Shown here: one piece after another, positions 54,155-63,201 of the stretch | How the letters are laid out: each line of letters opens with the position of its first letter | How positions within the stretch are numbered: the stretch's first letter is position 1 | DNA from: Shewanella glacialipiscicola | Lineage (GTDB): Bacteria > Pseudomonadota > Gammaproteobacteria > Enterobacterales > Shewanellaceae | Direction of reading: 5' to 3' | Assembly: GCF_023283485.1 (NCBI RefSeq) | Contig: NZ_JAKILU010000003.1 | Span: 186,001 to 250,000 of the forward strand | DNA length: 64,000 nt | Translations under genes and position numbers: made by a program | Notes under the pieces: generated by a model | Seen by the model: only the letters and a program-made list of their open reading frames with translations | Databases searched by the model: none | What the model was told of the DNA's origin: nothing

Positions 54155-56227
54155 CTACTCTATAACTCGTCTGAAGGGCGGCAAGGCATCTAACAAAGAT
54201 TTGCCATAACGCTTAGTCACTAGTCGCCTATCCAAAATAGTGACTCTGCCATAATCTTGCTCTTTACGCAGTAATCTACCACAACTTTGAATTAGCTTGC
54301 GGGAGGCATCAGGGATGGTCAATTGTAAGAAGGGGTTACCACCTTTAACTTTGACATATTCTGCATGGGCTTGCTCAACGGGCGAGGTCGGTACCGCAAA
54401 GGGCAACTTAGTGACGATTAAGTTAGTGAGATAATCGCCGGGCAAGTCGAGACCTTCGGAGAAACTACCTGTGCCAAATAAAATACTGGGTTCACCCTTA
54501 TCGCATTTGGCTTTATGATTCTCTAACAATTGTTGCCGTGGCGCATTGCCTTGGATGAGGAGCTCGGTAGTGAGTTTACCTTCAAGTAATTCGACTACTT
54601 TTCCCATCTGCCAGTAGGAAGCGAATAACACTAAAGTGGCCATTTCGCCATCAATAAGCGTGATGATTTGCTCCGCAAGCTCAGCCGTATAGGCATCATC
54701 CGTGGGCTCTGTGCGCATTTTTGGCAAATACAGGGTCGCGTTATTCGGGTAATCGAAGGGCGATTGTAAGGCTAAATAACGGCTGCCATCATTAAGAGAT
54801 AATCCTACTTGATGCACGAAATGGTCGAAGTTATTCAGTGCGCGCAGCGTGGCACTACATAAGACGACGCCCGCAGCCTTTTGCCACAACATAGATTCCA
54901 GCATAAAACCTACTTCGATAGGTGAGGCGCTAAAGAGATAATCAGCCTGTTTACCCGTGATAAGTTCAATCCAGCGCGCCATAGGGGCACCTTTGTGTTT
55001 ATCTTCCTTGGCCATCATCTTCCACAATTTCTGTAGATTCTCGAGTCTTTGCAACATAAATCCGGTTTCAGCCAGTAGCGCTTCGGATTGATGTTTGGGA
55101 ATATCGCCATCTTTTATCGCTTCGGCCAGCAGTGACAGCATTTTATTAAATTGCTTCAGGGCAAGATTAGAGGTAACAGCGAGGTTTTCAGCGAGAATGA
55201 GCAGTGACTCGGGAAGTTTGCCGTGCTCAAACCGCAAGCGGTTTTCTGGATTGGCAAAGTGCTTCGTCTGGGAGTCACAATATTGGGCCACCTGATTAAG
55301 CTGAGTGATCAGATCGCCTAAATGATCTTGCATAGCCTGAGCAGGGGCGATGATATTGTTGCTCTTTATTTGGTTTTGTAATTTAGCGCAAGTCTTACCA
55401 ATTTTTTCGAGCCAGTCGCAAGCTCCCCTCAGCGTGGCCTGCGCACTGGAAAAGTCCCGCGCCACAATCGGCAAATGATGCGCCTCATCGATGACGTAAA
55501 ACACGTCTTCGGGATCGGGTAAAATTACCCCACCCCCTAATTCTAAGTCGGCAAATAATAAGCTGTGGTTGGCGATGAGTACGTCCCACGTGTCGAGATC
55601 TTCCCGGGCCTTATGGAACGGACAATTTCTATGGCTGGCAACTTGGCGATGGCAACTGTGTTTGTCACAGGCGATTTGTTGCCATAAATGATCGGGTAGT
55701 GGCACATTCAAGGTATCGATTTCACCGTTCCAGCGACCTTCGTTATAGTCTTTTAGCAGGCCGTGCATCATTGCCACTTGGCTATTGTCTGGCTTAGTTT
55801 GCCACATGGCCATTTGTGTACTGTCATCGTCACCGATAAGCATCGCCAGTTTTGATAAACACACATAACGTTGTCGACCTTTTACAAGGCCAAAACGGAA
55901 ATTTAAACCAGATTGTTCAAGGAAGAAGGGTAAGTCTTTATGCAGCAGTTGCTCTTGTAATGCCACGGTAGCGGTGGCAATACAAACTTTTTTCTTACTC
56001 GATAATGCCAGTGGGATGGTACCGAGAATATAAGACAATGATTTACCGATACCCGTCCCCGCTTCGACCACAATAATGCGTCTATCTTTGTCATAGTCGC
56101 CGGCGAGGGTCTTAGATATTTCTGCCACCATATAATTTTGTTCACGGCGCGGCCTAAAATTAGGCAAGGCGGTAGCAATATCTTTATAGATGGCGCGGAT
56201 CTGGGTTTTTACATTGTCAGGTAACAT
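54155..56227 (-). CDS. dinG: DinG ATP-dependent DNA helicase
   Basis: A 690-residue superfamily 2 (XPD-like) Fe-S helicase, 5'-3' polarity in the family; E. coli DinG is 716. Walker A is EAGTGIGKS near residue 55; DEAHHLP is the DEAH box near 248; the iron-sulfur cysteines are in RYVCLSKL near 118 and ACDKHSCHRQVASHRNCPF near 190-207; motif VI is QSCGRLLRKEQDYG near 640. The C-terminus YGKSLLDALPPF matches E. coli DinG rather than the paralogue YoaA. It unwinds R-loops and fork structures. A LexA box lies 26 bases upstream of its start. Confidence 0.92.
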   Translation of the reverse strand: MLPDNVKTQIRAIYKDIATALPNFRPRREQNYMVAEISKTLAGDYDKDRRIIVVEAGTGIGKSLSYILGTIPLALSSKKKVCIATATVALQEQLLHKDLPFFLEQSGLNFRFGLVKGRQRYVCLSKLAMLIGDDDSTQMAMWQTKPDNSQVAMMHGLLKDYNEGRWNGEIDTLNVPLPDHLWQQIACDKHSCHRQVASHRNCPFHKAREDLDTWDVLIANHSLLFADLELGGGVILPDPEDVFYVIDEAHHLPIVARDFSSAQATLRGACDWLEKIGKTCAKLQNQIKSNNIIAPAQAMQDHLGDLITQLNQVAQYCDSQTKHFANPENRLRFEHGKLPESLLILAENLAVTSNLALKQFNKMLSLLAEAIKDGDIPKHQSEALLAETGFMLQRLENLQKLWKMMAKEDKHKGAPMARWIELITGKQADYLFSASPIEVGFMLESMLWQKAAGVVLCSATLRALNNFDHFVHQVGLSLNDGSRYLALQSPFDYPNNATLYLPKMRTEPTDDAYTAELAEQIITLIDGEMATLVLFASYWQMGKVVELLEGKLTTELLIQGNAPRQQLLENHKAKCDKGEPSILFGTGSFSEGLDLPGDYLTNLIVTKLPFAVPTSPVEQAHAEYVKVKGGNPFLQLTIPDASRKLIQSCGRLLRKEQDYGRVTILDRRLVTKRYGKSLLDALPPFRRVIE

Positions 56228-56252
56228 GCGTCACTACTTTATCGAATTAATG

Positions 56253-56268
56253 CTGTACATAATAACAG
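56253..56268. promoter_or_regulatory. LexA (SOS) box shared by dinG and polB
   Basis: CTGT-ACATAATA-ACAG matches the gammaproteobacterial LexA consensus CTGT-N8-ACAG exactly in both half-sites with an AT-rich interior. It lies in the divergent space between two classic SOS genes. Confidence 0.88.
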
Positions 56269-56346
56269 TGATTGCATAGCCTAAGAAACTTTTCTGCCTT
56301 TTGGCGGCATTTAAATTGAGTAGCGATGCGATTTGGGAACTATGCG

Positions 56347-58773
56347 ATGAAGCCTGAGGCAACCGCGGCCGTTAGTGTACAAGGTCGAGTCATAACACGC
56401 CATGCGATTCATCGTCATGGGAGTTTAGTGTTGCAGTATTATTTAGCAACCGCGAAAGGTCCTGTACTGGTGGAGGTGCAAGACACTGAACATATTTGTT
56501 TTTGTCATCAAACAGATGTCGCCTCGTTACAGTTACAAACACCGGGTCAAGCACTGCGTTTTGTACCATTAGCGCTCAAAAGCTTTAAAGGCGGCGCAGT
56601 CAGTGGTGTTTATGCTAAATCCAGCAGTAGCTTACGTACTTTACAACGCATCGCTAAAGATGCCGATATTCCCCTATTTGAAGCGGATATTCGCCCTGAA
56701 CAGCGTTATTTAATTGAGCGGTTTGTGGCGCTTGATGTAGCCTTTTTAGGGCATTATCTTGGGCCAAGAATTGATAGCGCTGAGGTTAACTCCTTGCCTG
56801 TGTTTATCGGCGAGCGGGCTAAAAGTATTACTCCTTTAACGGCTGTTCATTTGCGCTGCATTTCATTGGATTTTGAATGTAGCTTTGAGGGTTTGCTCTA
56901 TTCGGTGGCGCTCTATGGTCAATACGGTGGCCAATATAGTGGTCAAGCTAGTCAGCAGACTTACGAAAAAGTCATTATGGTGGGTGAAGCTGAGCTAAAC
57001 AGCCCTAGTTATATTGAGTGGGTTGCCGATGAAGCCGCGCTAATTCATCGATTAATCGCGTGGTTCCATGAGTTTGATCCTGACTTTATTATCGGTTGGT
57101 CAGTGGTCAGTTTTGATCTTGCATTACTATCACGTCGCGCACTATTACACCGTATTCCGCTAACGATTGGCCGGGGTGGGGCCAAGCTTGAGTGGAAGGT
57201 CGATAATAAATTTCGCCCCGAAACCTTGAGTTTACCTGGGCGCGTGGTACTCGATGGTATCGATTGGCTTAAAGCTGCTTTTTATCACTTTGAGCGTTTC
57301 TCGTTGGAATTTGTGTCGCGGCAACTATTAGGTGAAGGCAAAGCCATTCATAATGTGGATAACCGCGTTGAAGAAATTGACCTGCTGTTTAAGACCGATA
57401 AACAAGCCTTAGCACATTACAATCTCACCGATAGCCGCCTAGTGTGGGATATTTTTACTCACACTCAATTGTGGGATTTTGCCCTCGCGCGGGCCGAACT
57501 GACGGGTTTAGAACTTGGGCGGGTAGGGGCTTCGGTGGCGGCGTTTAATCATTTGTATTTACCACATTTACATCGCGCGGGTTACGTTGCCCCCGATGCC
57601 CCTGCAAGTGATGGCATTGAAAGTCCCGGTGGCTATGTGATGGATTCGGTGCCAGGGCTGTATAAACATATCTTAGTATTTGATTTTAAAAGCTTATACC
57701 CATCAATTATCCGTACGTTTTTGATCGATCCTAAAGGCTTGGTTGAAGGTTTACAGTTACCCGAGTCTGAATGTGTTGCAGGGTTTCTAGGTGGCCGATT
57801 TAGCCGGCAGCAGCCTATTTTGCCTAAGCTTATTCAAACATTATCCGAGCAGCGCGAAAAGGCTAAGCGTGAATATAATGCGCCGTTATCCCAAGCGATA
57901 AAAATTATCATGAACTCCCTGTATGGGGTTTTAGGCTCCCAAGGTTGTGTTTTTCATGACGCTAAGTTGGCAAGTTCTATCACCATGCGTGGTCATCAAA
58001 TAATGAAACAAACCCGCGCCTGGATAGAAGAAATGGGCTATCAAGTGATTTACGGCGATACGGATTCCACCTTTGTCTGGCTTGGCAGCGAGCCTGATCT
58101 CACCGATATAAGCGCCTTAGGTCAGACACTTGCCGACGATGTCAACGCAAAATGGTACGCTAAGATTACTGAAGAACACCAGATGGAGAGTTTTCTCGAG
58201 TTACAGTTTGAGCGTCATTACGAGCAGTTTTTTATGCCAACGCTAAGGGGATCATTAGAAGGCAGTAAGAAGCGTTATGTGGGGGCTTGGCGTAATGCGA
58301 GCGATGAACTTGAGCTTGTTTTTAAAGGCATGGAACAAGTGCGCAGTGATTGGAGCCCTTTAGCACGTAAAGTTCAAGCGTCACTCTATGAACGCATGTT
58401 TAACCAAAGGGATATCAGTGTTTATTTAGCTGGCGTGTTTGAACAACTGCTCGATGGCCAGTTGGACGATGACTTAGTATTTCGTAAACGTATGCGGCGC
58501 AATATTGAAGACTATACGGCTAAGTCTTCTCCACATGTCAAAGTTGCCCAGCAATTATGTGATGCAACAGGTAATGCTGCTTTTGGCAAGCGGGGAGCAC
58601 AAATAGATTATCTAATCACTGTAAACGGTCCTGAGTCTGTTGAGTACAAAACCTCTAAAATCGACTATCAATACTACATCGACAAACAAATTGGCCCTAT
58701 TGCCGAACCCGTATTTTCAATAATGAAACTAAACTACATGAGTATTGCATCAAAACAACTGCTGTTAATATAG
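56347..58773 (+). CDS. polB: DNA polymerase II
   Basis: A family B DNA polymerase of 808 residues (E. coli 783) used in SOS repair and replication restart. Exonuclease motif I is SLDFECS near residue 178 (DxE), Exo II HEFDPDFIIGWSVVSFDL near 240. Polymerase motif A is FDFKSLYPSIIRTF near 445, motif B KIIMNSLYGVLGS near 518, motif C YGDTDSTFVW near 568. The start at 56347 (MKPEATAAV) is seven codons inside the open frame and has GGGAA upstream; the start at 56326 cannot be excluded. It is divergent from dinG and under the shared LexA box. Confidence 0.96.
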   Translation: MKPEATAAVSVQGRVITRHAIHRHGSLVLQYYLATAKGPVLVEVQDTEHICFCHQTDVASLQLQTPGQALRFVPLALKSFKGGAVSGVYAKSSSSLRTLQRIAKDADIPLFEADIRPEQRYLIERFVALDVAFLGHYLGPRIDSAEVNSLPVFIGERAKSITPLTAVHLRCISLDFECSFEGLLYSVALYGQYGGQYSGQASQQTYEKVIMVGEAELNSPSYIEWVADEAALIHRLIAWFHEFDPDFIIGWSVVSFDLALLSRRALLHRIPLTIGRGGAKLEWKVDNKFRPETLSLPGRVVLDGIDWLKAAFYHFERFSLEFVSRQLLGEGKAIHNVDNRVEEIDLLFKTDKQALAHYNLTDSRLVWDIFTHTQLWDFALARAELTGLELGRVGASVAAFNHLYLPHLHRAGYVAPDAPASDGIESPGGYVMDSVPGLYKHILVFDFKSLYPSIIRTFLIDPKGLVEGLQLPESECVAGFLGGRFSRQQPILPKLIQTLSEQREKAKREYNAPLSQAIKIIMNSLYGVLGSQGCVFHDAKLASSITMRGHQIMKQTRAWIEEMGYQVIYGDTDSTFVWLGSEPDLTDISALGQTLADDVNAKWYAKITEEHQMESFLELQFERHYEQFFMPTLRGSLEGSKKRYVGAWRNASDELELVFKGMEQVRSDWSPLARKVQASLYERMFNQRDISVYLAGVFEQLLDGQLDDDLVFRKRMRRNIEDYTAKSSPHVKVAQQLCDATGNAAFGKRGAQIDYLITVNGPESVEYKTSKIDYQYYIDKQIGPIAEPVFSIMKLNYMSIASKQLLLI

Positions 58774-58995
58774 TGTGTTTACTGTTTTTTTAGTGTTACA
58801 TTCGATGATTTCCATGATGATAACCACTGTTCACTTGGTGTTAATGGGTTTGTTTTTGTGATGCCAGTCTGCATATTTTTTAGGTTTCGCTTTGAGGAGA
58901 TATTGAAAGTTTGCTACCCTTTAAGCTGAAATTGTAAGGAAATATAACAACGGAATGACGTTGGTAGAACATAAACAAAAAAGGTTAAGCCCCGA

Positions 58996-60207
58996 ATGAA
59001 CAAGACGTTAGTAGCCACTGCGCTGGCAGTAATATTTCTAGTACCCTCTGTCTCAGCTATCGAGATCTATAAAGATAATAAAAATACCGTAGAAATCGGT
59101 GGTTTTATTGATGCTCGCGTGATCAACACTCAAGACGAAACAGAGGTTGTTAATGGTGCATCACGGATTAATTTCGGTTTTAACCGTGAATTGACCGACG
59201 GTTGGAATGCATTTGCAAAACTAGAATGGGGTGTAAACCCAGTGGGTAATAGCGATATTGTTTACAATAATCGCTTCGAATCGGTACAAGAAGAATTTTT
59301 TTATAATCGCTTAGGTTATGCCGGCTTATCTCACGATAAATACGGTACCTTAACTATCGGCAAGCAGTGGGGTGCTTGGTACGATGTCGTTTACAATACC
59401 AACTACGGCTTTGTATGGGACGGTAACACTGCCGGTGTTTACACGTTTAATAAAGATGATGGTGCGGTAAACGGTGTGGGTCGTGGTGATAAAACGGTTC
59501 AGTATCGTAATGCCTTTGGCGATGTTAGCTTCGCAGTTCAAGCACAGTTAAAAAACAGCAGTTTCTATACGTGTGATACGACCGCTGATATTTCTCAAAG
59601 TCAGTGCCAAACTAACTGGGAAGGTGGCGATAAAGCGGCGCAACAAGTCGAGTATAATTACACCTATGGTGGCGCGCTGACCTATAAAGCGACTGATATG
59701 TTGACATTAACAGCAGGTGTTAACCGTGGTGAGTTTGATGTCAGCTTTGGTAATGGTACGCAATCAACAGCAGTTGATCTTATCTATGGTGCTGGTGTCA
59801 CTTGGGGTAATTTCGACAATGATGGTTTATACGCTGCAGCAAACATCAATAGACAAGAAAATCATGATACAGATAATATTGGCCGCTTAATTAAAGATGC
59901 CTATGGTGTTGAAACACTAGCGTCTTTTAAGTTTGATAACGGATTACGTCCATTTATATCGTACAACATATTAGATGCAGGTGATGACTACGTAATCCAG
60001 CCTAACTTTAATGCTGATCCAAAAGATGTGTTTAAACGTCAGTTTGTGGTGGTTGGTTTGCATTTTGTTTGGGATCCTAATACTGTGCTTTACATAGAAG
60101 CACGTAAAGATTACAGCGATTTTACTAGCGCCGATAAAGATCAAGAAGCCAAAATGGCGCTTTCTGAAGATGACGGTGTAGCAATTGGTATTCGTTACTC
60201 ACTCTAA
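58996..60207 (+). CDS. Gram-negative porin
   Basis: A 403-residue outer-membrane protein with a signal peptide (MNKTLVATALAVIFLVPSVSA) and a 16-strand general-porin pattern: VEIGGFIDARV, LTDGWNAFAKLEWGV, YNRLGYAGLSHDKYGTLTIGKQWG, the constriction-loop region WGAWYDVVYNTNYGF, and a closing strand VAIGIRYSL. The C-terminal residue is leucine where most classical porins end in Phe. It resembles OmpC/PhoE-like Shewanella porins. A 222-base upstream region precedes it and an intrinsic terminator follows. Substrate range unknown. Confidence 0.9.
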   Translation: MNKTLVATALAVIFLVPSVSAIEIYKDNKNTVEIGGFIDARVINTQDETEVVNGASRINFGFNRELTDGWNAFAKLEWGVNPVGNSDIVYNNRFESVQEEFFYNRLGYAGLSHDKYGTLTIGKQWGAWYDVVYNTNYGFVWDGNTAGVYTFNKDDGAVNGVGRGDKTVQYRNAFGDVSFAVQAQLKNSSFYTCDTTADISQSQCQTNWEGGDKAAQQVEYNYTYGGALTYKATDMLTLTAGVNRGEFDVSFGNGTQSTAVDLIYGAGVTWGNFDNDGLYAAANINRQENHDTDNIGRLIKDAYGVETLASFKFDNGLRPFISYNILDAGDDYVIQPNFNADPKDVFKRQFVVVGLHFVWDPNTVLYIEARKDYSDFTSADKDQEAKMALSEDDGVAIGIRYSL

Positions 60208-60261
60208 AATCTTATTTGTCTAAGATATAAATCTGCTAATACCTAACTCTTTTTATACAGC

Positions 60262-60292
60262 AATGCCAGTCAGAAATGACTGGCATTTTTTT
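60262..60292 (+). terminator. Terminator of the porin gene
   Basis: AATGCCAGTCA pairs with TGACTGGCATT around GAAA, followed by TTTTT. Confidence 0.95.
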
Positions 60293-60500
60293 GGCTGTTT
60301 TAAAGTCACTTTCCCGATAAATATGTTCATATAATACGCATTTTGTCGTGCAATTGTATCGTTTGTATATTTATTGTTGCTTAAAGGTTTTATATGTGAT
60401 TTTATTGTTTCCAGCGAGGGGTCTAAGACACCTCAGTTTGAAACCGTTTATTAAATAAGCGGATTATAATAAAGACATAATATTTCCAGGGAGATTGACA

Positions 60501-63107
60501 ATGCTAAAACATAATTTACTCGCTAATTCTGTACGCTTAGCTTTAATTAGCGGCGTAGCGGTTGCTGCATTTACGGCTCCAGTTGCTTTGGCGGCTGAAG
60601 ATGGGGCGAAAGTTGAGCGTATTGAAGTTACAGGTTCACGAATTAAGCGTACTGACCTAGAAGGTGCATCACCAGTAACGACTATTACGACTGAAGATAT
60701 GAAAGTCGAAGGTAACTTTACCGTTGCTGATGCTCTACGAAATAGTAACTTAAACTCATTTGGTTCATTCTCTGAACGTTCAGGTAGTTCTGCTCAGTCA
60801 CAAGCGACGATTGATTTACGTGGCGCAGGCTCAAGTCGCACCCTTGTGTTAATCGATGGCAAGCGTTTCCCTGGTTCTCCAACATTAGGTGGTTCATCTG
60901 CAAACTTAAACGCTATTCCTATGGCGGCAGTAGAGCGCATTGAAATTCTAACTGACGGTGCTTCTTCTACCTATGGTTCAGACGCGATTGCTGGTGTTGT
61001 TAACATCATCATGAAGAAGAACTACCAAGGTCTTGAGTTTAACGTTGGCGCGGGTGCTCGCGACCAAGATGAAGGCATGACAAGTAAAGAGTTTTCCGTT
61101 GTTGCTGGTTATCAGATGGATAAAGGTAACCTGACCTTTGCATTTGATCATCAGGATCGTGAAGGTATTAGAGACGCTGATCGCTCTTACACGGCTCCTA
61201 GTCTGAACGATTTAAACGGTGACGGAGAAATCCAGTTCGAAGAGGCTATCGGTTGGAGCCAATACGGTGCAACGGTTCGTAGCCCTGATAAAAAAACGAA
61301 GCTAGCATCACCACTTTGTGATGACTTAGAAGCAAAGTATGGCTCTGATAAATTCCAAACGATTAAAGCTGACAACGTATCAGGCGCAGGTCACACATAC
61401 TGTGCGTTTGCACCCGCTAACGTTTCGTATAACAAAGCCTCTGTAGATCGTAATACTGTCTATGTTGATTCTAACTATGAAGTTGCCGAAGATGTAGAGT
61501 GGTTTGGCCGTATCATGTTTACTCAAAACAGCTCTTTCGGTCGCTATGCGCCACCAGCTGCAGCATGGAACAACATGACTGCTGATAACCCACATAATCC
61601 TTATGGTGAAGATGGTGCTACAGGATATTTCCGTTGGGTAGATATTGGCAATCGTGACGGTAACGTCAATGATTACAACCAAGATTATTTGACTGGACTG
61701 CGCGGTAGCATTAGTGCATGGAATGATGCAACTTGGGAAGTTTATTATCACCATAATATCGCTGATAACAAGTCTATCGGTGAGTATTACCTTAGCTATT
61801 CAGGTTTAGCATATAACGAAGCCAATGGTATTGATCTCGGCTCTGAAGCTGGCGTTAATAACATGAAGGCTACAACGCTAACACAAAATCGCGCAACGTT
61901 TAAGCAATGGAACGCCGGTATCGGTTTTGATGCATTTGATTTACCAGCAGGTGCAATTGCGCATTATTTTGGTATGGAATACTTTGATCAAGTCTTCACA
62001 TCTGTGTATGACGCACAATCTGAAGCGGGTTTAGTCGGTGGTAGCGCGGGTAACTCTGCTGGCGGTGATCGTCAAGTTTGGGCCGCGTTTTATGAAGCAG
62101 CCTTACCTATTACAGAAACGATTGAGATAAACCTTGCCGCCCGTTATGACGATTATAGCGATTTTGGTGGTAACGTTGCGCCTAAAGCTTCTGTTCGTTG
62201 GCAAGCGCTAGATAACGTTGTTGTTCGTGCATCATACTCAGAAGCGTTCCGAGCTCCAGGCCTAGATCAATTAAATGCGGCTACCACGTTTAGTGCGGAA
62301 TATGGTACTGACTATGCGTATTGCCGTTCTAATGGCATTAGCGATACTCAATGTTTAGAAACACAGTACGATACCTTTATTTCAGCAAACAGTGAATTAG
62401 GTCCTGAAACTTCTGAATATATCAACCTAGGTGTTGCTTGGGATATCGTTGATAACTTCGGCATAAAAGTTGACTATTTCGATTTAAATATTGATAACGT
62501 AATCAGTCAGCGCAGTATTACTAACGTCATGGAAGGTGTAGCCTCCGGTTCGTTAGCTCAAGATGGGACTTTCTATGTGCTACGCGCACCAGGTACTGGT
62601 GGAAGCCTAGGTCAAGCTTATGAAGTAGGTACTGGCTATGGCAACGGCGATAAGTTACAAATTGAAGGTATTGACGTTGCACTTAATGGCAACATCGACA
62701 CTGAGTTTGGTGATTTTTCAGTAAACTGGACTAACAGTTTCATACTTAAATATGATGAAGAAGTTGAAGGTGGTGCCGGCTCCGTTGATACCGCCGGATG
62801 GAATGGCCAACCAGACTATAGATCTGTATTTACTACAGTATATAAAATTGGTGACAACGCCTTCTCGTGGAACATGAACTACACCAGCTCAACCAATGAA
62901 GATAAAGAAGACGGTAAATTAGATTCTTGGTTAATCCACAATATCAGCTACAGCTATGATATTGGTAGCTATGGCAAAGTATTGCTAGGTGTTAATAACC
63001 TGACTGATGAAGATCCAGTATTGAGTTCTTCTGGTTCGTACGATAACCCAGAGTTGTATAACAACTACGGTCGTGAATATCGTGCAAGCTATACTCTAAA
63101 GTTCTAA
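60501..63107 (+). CDS. TonB-dependent outer-membrane receptor
   Basis: An 868-residue receptor. Signal peptide MLKHNLLANSVRLALISGVAV...AALA; TonB box-like VERIEVTGSRIKR near 39-51; plug domain GAGSSRTLVLIDGKRFPG near 110-127 and ILTDGASSTYGSDAIAGVVNIIMKKNYQG near 150-178; barrel to the C-terminal SYTLKF, ending in Phe. The GSRIKR and DGASSTYGSDAIAGVVN signatures mark the oar/xanthomonad-type receptors often used for carbohydrates or peptides rather than siderophores. The substrate is unknown. I start at 60501 with CAGGGAGA upstream; the frame extends only two codons further (TTG). Followed by a terminator. Confidence 0.92.
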   Translation: MLKHNLLANSVRLALISGVAVAAFTAPVALAAEDGAKVERIEVTGSRIKRTDLEGASPVTTITTEDMKVEGNFTVADALRNSNLNSFGSFSERSGSSAQSQATIDLRGAGSSRTLVLIDGKRFPGSPTLGGSSANLNAIPMAAVERIEILTDGASSTYGSDAIAGVVNIIMKKNYQGLEFNVGAGARDQDEGMTSKEFSVVAGYQMDKGNLTFAFDHQDREGIRDADRSYTAPSLNDLNGDGEIQFEEAIGWSQYGATVRSPDKKTKLASPLCDDLEAKYGSDKFQTIKADNVSGAGHTYCAFAPANVSYNKASVDRNTVYVDSNYEVAEDVEWFGRIMFTQNSSFGRYAPPAAAWNNMTADNPHNPYGEDGATGYFRWVDIGNRDGNVNDYNQDYLTGLRGSISAWNDATWEVYYHHNIADNKSIGEYYLSYSGLAYNEANGIDLGSEAGVNNMKATTLTQNRATFKQWNAGIGFDAFDLPAGAIAHYFGMEYFDQVFTSVYDAQSEAGLVGGSAGNSAGGDRQVWAAFYEAALPITETIEINLAARYDDYSDFGGNVAPKASVRWQALDNVVVRASYSEAFRAPGLDQLNAATTFSAEYGTDYAYCRSNGISDTQCLETQYDTFISANSELGPETSEYINLGVAWDIVDNFGIKVDYFDLNIDNVISQRSITNVMEGVASGSLAQDGTFYVLRAPGTGGSLGQAYEVGTGYGNGDKLQIEGIDVALNGNIDTEFGDFSVNWTNSFILKYDEEVEGGAGSVDTAGWNGQPDYRSVFTTVYKIGDNAFSWNMNYTSSTNEDKEDGKLDSWLIHNISYSYDIGSYGKVLLGVNNLTDEDPVLSSSGSYDNPELYNNYGREYRASYTLKF

Positions 63108-63129
63108 TAAACCGTTAAAACACATTTAC

Positions 63130-63156
63130 AAGGCCAGCAAATTGCTGGCCTTTTTG
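63130..63156 (+). terminator. Terminator of the TonB receptor gene
   Basis: AAGGCCAGCA pairs with TGCTGGCCTT around AAT, followed by TTTG. Confidence 0.92.
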
Positions 63157-63201
63157 TTATATTTCTAGTGAATAAAACGTGAAGTTTTCTCAGGGGGTTA
63201 T

